The notes below the pieces were generated by a model. It made no database searches. It was not told the origin of the DNA and saw nothing but the letters and a program-made list of their open reading frames with translations. Both the position numbers and the translations under genes were made by a program. Positions 61,752 to 64,000 of a DNA stretch of 64,000 nt are shown here, one piece after another. How positions within the stretch are numbered: the stretch's first letter is position 1; every line of letters begins with the position of its first letter. Source of the DNA: Acidobacteriota bacterium (GTDB lineage: Bacteria; Acidobacteriota; Terriglobia; Acidiferrales; UBA7541); assembly GCA_013289835.1 (NCBI GenBank), contig JABCZG010000002.1:278993-342992 (forward strand), in the 5' to 3' direction.

Positions 61752-61940
61752 ATGATGGACAGCGTTCCAAATTGGGAAGCAACCCCATACACCCCCTTTT
61801 TTTTAGAAAGAGTGCGGAAGCGATTGGAGGCAAAGGACTTCGTCAACACTCTTGGTGCAAAGAGTGACAAAAGAGTGCGCAAGCAATTGAAAATAAAGGA
61901 CCGAATTTTGCCGAGTTTGTCTCACAACGGTGAGAAATAG
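61752..61940 (+). CDS. Doubtful 62-aa basic protein with internal repeat
   Basis: The frame contains a duplicated segment ERVRKRLEAKD / KRVRKQLKIKD exactly 21 codons apart, and the underlying DNA repeat (30 nt, 24 identical by hand count) is spaced 63 nt. Conservative changes fit coding sequence, but there is no ribosome site and the frame could be a noncoding repeat. The region 61941-62075 has nothing else. Confidence 0.25.
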   Translation: MMDSVPNWEATPYTPFFLERVRKRLEAKDFVNTLGAKSDKRVRKQLKIKDRILPSLSHNGEK

Positions 61941-62075
61941 TGTCGGCGGCCCCCCATCCCCCCATTACATGCATGAATATCAAACGAAAAGACTTAAAAA
62001 ATGGGCAATTCGTAAGAGATTGATTCTAAAGGACGCGCTCTGGTTTGTTCAAAACGAGAAATGACGGACAAGCGA

Positions 62076-62108
62076 GCGAAAAAAGAAAAGCGGGAGCAGG
62101 GCTCCCGC
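62076..62108 (-). terminator. Intrinsic terminator of the histone-like gene
   Basis: On the minus strand GCGGGAGC (62108-62101), 3-nt loop, GCTCCCGC (62097-62090), then TTTTCTTTTTT. It lies about 90 bp after the stop at 62199. Confidence 0.85.
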
Positions 62109-62198
62109 ACTCCAAGTATAGCATTACCTGATGTGAAGTGTAGTAAAGCAGCAACAAAAAGTCAAGGGCAACTTGGTGGCATGTCGGGACCGGCTTGC

Positions 62199-62642
62199 TC
62201 ACTCGTCTTTATCGAGGTATTCGCCGGGGACGTCGTCCTCGGGGACTTCGTGAGTGTGGACTTCACCTTCGTCGGCGTCGCCAGCGTCCTGGACGCCCTT
62301 CACGACCTCAGCCTCGAAGGAGTTCCCTTCCTCGAGCAATTCGTCGACGCTCTCCGAGTCCGCGCTTTGCCTGCTGGATAATCCCTGGAGATCGCCGGAT
62401 TGGCCGCCGGACCTGGGTTCCAGTCCTTCTTGAGTGGGCGACACGTTGTAAACGCTTTGGCTTTTTCCGCGAACGCGTTTCTTGGGCGCGGCGGCCTGTT
62501 TTCCGGCAGCACTCTTCTTGCTGCTGGCCTTCTTTTTCGGTTGGATTTTGCGTTTCGCCAACTTCTTCTTCGCTGGCGGCTTCTTGCTCGCGCTCTTCTT
62601 CGAAGCAGGTTTCTTCTTTTTGGATTTCTTCTTGATAGCCAT
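62199..62642 (-). CDS. Lysine-rich histone H1-like protein with acidic tail
   Basis: 147 residues from the ATG at 62642. The first 60 residues are Lys/Ala/Ser/Pro repeats (KKKSKKKKPASKKSASKKPP-like), as in bacterial H1-like DNA-binding proteins; the rest is acidic, with SADSESVDELLEEGNSFEAE and EVPEDDVPGEYLDKDE. Basic N-terminal and acidic C-terminal halves suggest DNA binding plus a protein-contact tail. The -10 TGGTACACT (62657-62649) ends six bases before the ATG with no ribosome site, so the mRNA should be leaderless. Confidence 0.75.
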   Translation of the reverse strand: MAIKKKSKKKKPASKKSASKKPPAKKKLAKRKIQPKKKASSKKSAAGKQAAAPKKRVRGKSQSVYNVSPTQEGLEPRSGGQSGDLQGLSSRQSADSESVDELLEEGNSFEAEVVKGVQDAGDADEGEVHTHEVPEDDVPGEYLDKDE

Positions 62643-62648
62643 ACGCGA

Positions 62649-62657
62649 AGTGTACCA
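62649..62657 (-). promoter_or_regulatory. Extended -10 of the histone-like gene (leaderless)
   Basis: TG-G-TACACT on the minus strand; the seventh base after the hexamer is the A of the ATG at 62642. Confidence 0.5.
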
Positions 62658-62696
62658 CTGGTTGGGCATTCCCAGCGCCTAGGCCATAGCCGTGCC

Positions 62697-63533
62697 TCAA
62701 GCCGGGAGGAGGGCTTTGGCTTGGGCAGCTCGAATCTGGGGCATCAAGATGTCGCGAACGTAGTGCCAATAAGGAACCAGTTTGAGGGCAGCCTGTGCGT
62801 CGTGCTCGGCGGCGTTCAAATCAGGCGCGGTTCGGTTCAGATTCGACCAAGCAAGACTCATCAGCAACTCGGGTTCCCCCCAGGAGGGCTCCAGCGGATC
62901 ACTCGCGTCGCGCTTCTGGTTGTGGACCGCTTCCAAACCTTTGTTATACGTTTCGATGGCCTTCTCCTGACCCCCGCCGCGCTCTGGGGGCGACGACCAA
63001 CGAATGGGACCGAGCACCCAAAGCAGCCGAGGATTGTCGGGGGCTGTCGCCATGGCATCTTTCAAAAGCGGACTCGACTGTTGGAACAGTTCCTGAACGC
63101 GAGTTGGGTCTTTCTTGTGCAAGTACATGAGGTAACCCAGACTGGAGCCTGCTCCAATCTTAGGTTCCACGAATGCGGGGTCTCGGGCAATGGCGTCTTT
63201 GAAATCGGTGACCGCCAGCGCGAGGTCCTCTTCCAGATCCTCTGGAGTCGGGGATTCGTTGAAGCCGTTAATCGCTCTCCGCCACAAGGCAAATCCACGC
63301 CAATAGAGCACCCGCGATGCCAGCTTGTTGTCTTCTGGGATGGGCGTGAGCTTGTCGTGGAGACGCTTCAGAGCTGCGCGGTCGCCTTCGTAGTCCGCAC
63401 GCTGAATTTGGGTGACGATACCGATGATGGAATCGCGTGAAGGCTCAGGGCTGGTCTTGGCGGCAGGGTAAAGCTCAGTTGCGGCGGCGGATAAGACGAA
63501 AATGGTCAGCACGAGCAAAAAGGCTCTGCCCAT
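62697..63533 (-). CDS. TPR-like secreted protein, 278 aa
   Basis: ATG at 63533 begins a signal peptide (AFLLVLTIFVLSAAATELYP); an upstream GTG set at 63542/63548 is possible. The mature part is helical with TPR-like pairs (SRVLYWRGFALWRRAINGFN, DLALAVTDFKDAIARDPAFV, EAALKLVPYWHYVRDI-like). Protein-binding scaffold in the periplasm; no specific function. Separated by 55 bp from the histone-like gene, same strand, but that gene has its own promoter. Confidence 0.65.
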   Translation of the reverse strand: MGRAFLLVLTIFVLSAAATELYPAAKTSPEPSRDSIIGIVTQIQRADYEGDRAALKRLHDKLTPIPEDNKLASRVLYWRGFALWRRAINGFNESPTPEDLEEDLALAVTDFKDAIARDPAFVEPKIGAGSSLGYLMYLHKKDPTRVQELFQQSSPLLKDAMATAPDNPRLLWVLGPIRWSSPPERGGGQEKAIETYNKGLEAVHNQKRDASDPLEPSWGEPELLMSLAWSNLNRTAPDLNAAEHDAQAALKLVPYWHYVRDILMPQIRAAQAKALLPA

Positions 63534-63603
63534 TTGAGCACCCACGCGCACCCCCTGCGAATTCCGTGCTAGCCAGAGATACGGGCGGGGAGATGGAAAG
63601 ATT

Positions 63604-63840
63604 TCAGTAGGCGGAAGCATTTTCATATACCCCGTTGGGTAATTCATACTCGGCGAGGTATTCGATTCGCAAGACTGCCAAGTCCTGGTGTACGTGCTTG
63701 CCGGAAATGTGAGGTGTTACTTCAAATGTCTGGTGAGGTGACTTATCAGGAGCTAGCAGGCCGCCGAACAGGGTTCGATTGCGTTCGTTGTTCGACTGCA
63801 GGGCACTGCTCCGGAGCGGAAGCGCACCACCAACCGCCAA
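63604..63840 (-). CDS. Hypothetical 78-aa protein, start uncertain
   Basis: TTG start at 63840. The C-terminal half (TFEVTPHISGKHVHQDLAVL, IEYLAEYELPNGVYENASAY) looks coding and could be a small secreted domain. An in-frame TAG lies five codons upstream, so it cannot be longer. No family. Confidence 0.3.
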   Translation of the reverse strand: MAVGGALPLRSSALQSNNERNRTLFGGLLAPDKSPHQTFEVTPHISGKHVHQDLAVLRIEYLAEYELPNGVYENASAY

Positions 63841-63877
63841 AGATAAAAGCTACGACGGAAAAACGAGGTAAAACCTG

Positions 63878-64000
63878 TTAGCCGCAAAGCCGCTCTGAGC
63901 CTACCCACAGCTGAGCCAGATCTCTGAGGTTATGCTTGTGTTTCCGCGTTACGAAGTATTCCTTCCCACCTTTTACACACAGCCTGTACTCCCCAGTCGG
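63878..64000 (-). CDS. C-terminal end of a protein running off the right edge
   Basis: Forty open codons end in TAA (63880-63878) on the minus strand. The sequence PTGEYRLCVKGGKEYFVTRK, then HNLRDLAQLWVGSERLCG looks like a real protein C terminus. I do not recognise it; more upstream sequence is outside the window. Confidence 0.45.
   Translation of the reverse strand, partial: PTGEYRLCVKGGKEYFVTRKHKHNLRDLAQLWVGSERLCG

Overview
The window looks like chromosomal DNA of a soil-type Acidobacteriota. The inference rests on gene content: a PadR regulator next to a long MacB-like permease of the acidobacterial duplicated-permease type, an Oar-like TonB-dependent receptor with an N-terminal carboxypeptidase-regulatory domain, a Ser/Thr kinase with PEGA repeats, abundant two-part signalling proteins, and many small secreted proteins without known family. 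No rRNA or taxonomic marker is present, so phylum is an inference and species is not determinable.

Layout. (1) 1-8600 is an accessory region, visibly more AT-rich than the rest: a cyanophycinase-like peptidase cut by the left edge, a DUF262 protein overlapping a HEPN-like protein (candidate defence or toxin-type pair), a convergent XRE regulator, a TonB-C-like secreted protein, and about ten small proteins of unknown function. Several of the small genes are preceded by a repeated promoter-like element, and some -10 hexamers lie so close to the ATG that the mRNAs should be leaderless. (2) 8614-9076 is an integration hotspot: an intact tRNA-Arg(CCU), two extra 45-nt copies of its 3' end, and two families of short direct repeats that look like recombinase arm sites; no integrase is in the window. 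(3) 9105-14178: mercuric-reductase-like flavoprotein, small Cys-rich secreted protein, Tat-exported multicopper oxidase and a TolC/CusC-type outer-membrane protein, together a probable copper/metal-handling locus. (4) 14494-19729: membrane Ser/Thr kinase with PEGA repeats and a HEAT-like/PilZ protein. (5) 20120-24109: Oar-like TonB-dependent receptor and its terminator, then rmuC. (6) 25389-32249: GAF/HD-GYP protein, PP2C phosphatase, FHA protein and CHASE2-adenylate cyclase, a compact signalling block. (7) 32652-38621: RND efflux operon in the order permease, adaptor, outer-membrane factor. (8) 38676-39658: PIN-domain toxin with an atypical partner gene. (9) 39694-45131: DPP-IV-like S9 peptidase, PadR regulator and a frameshifted ABC-type permease. 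(10) 45233-48741: HIT protein, RlpA-like lipoprotein, small coiled-coil protein, divergent zinc-ribbon rhomboid protease, CDP-alcohol phosphatidyltransferase. (11) 48921-51853: CoA-transferase subunits and an amidohydrolase. (12) 51942-57763: a leftward aromatic amino-acid operon trpC-trpF-trpB-trpA-chorismate mutase-DAHP synthase-tyrA. (13) 57847-64000: IMPase-family phosphatase, PEP mutase/ICL-family protein, type 5 uracil-DNA glycosylase, small secreted proteins, a lysine-rich histone-like protein, a TPR-like protein and two fragments at the right edge.

The most interesting parts are the DUF262-HEPN pair, the repeated promoter element with leaderless starts, the tRNA-Arg hotspot with its repeats, the open frame that continues past an in-frame TAA at 4397, and the single-base frameshift in the permease. 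All family names come from reading motifs by eye; no database search was run.
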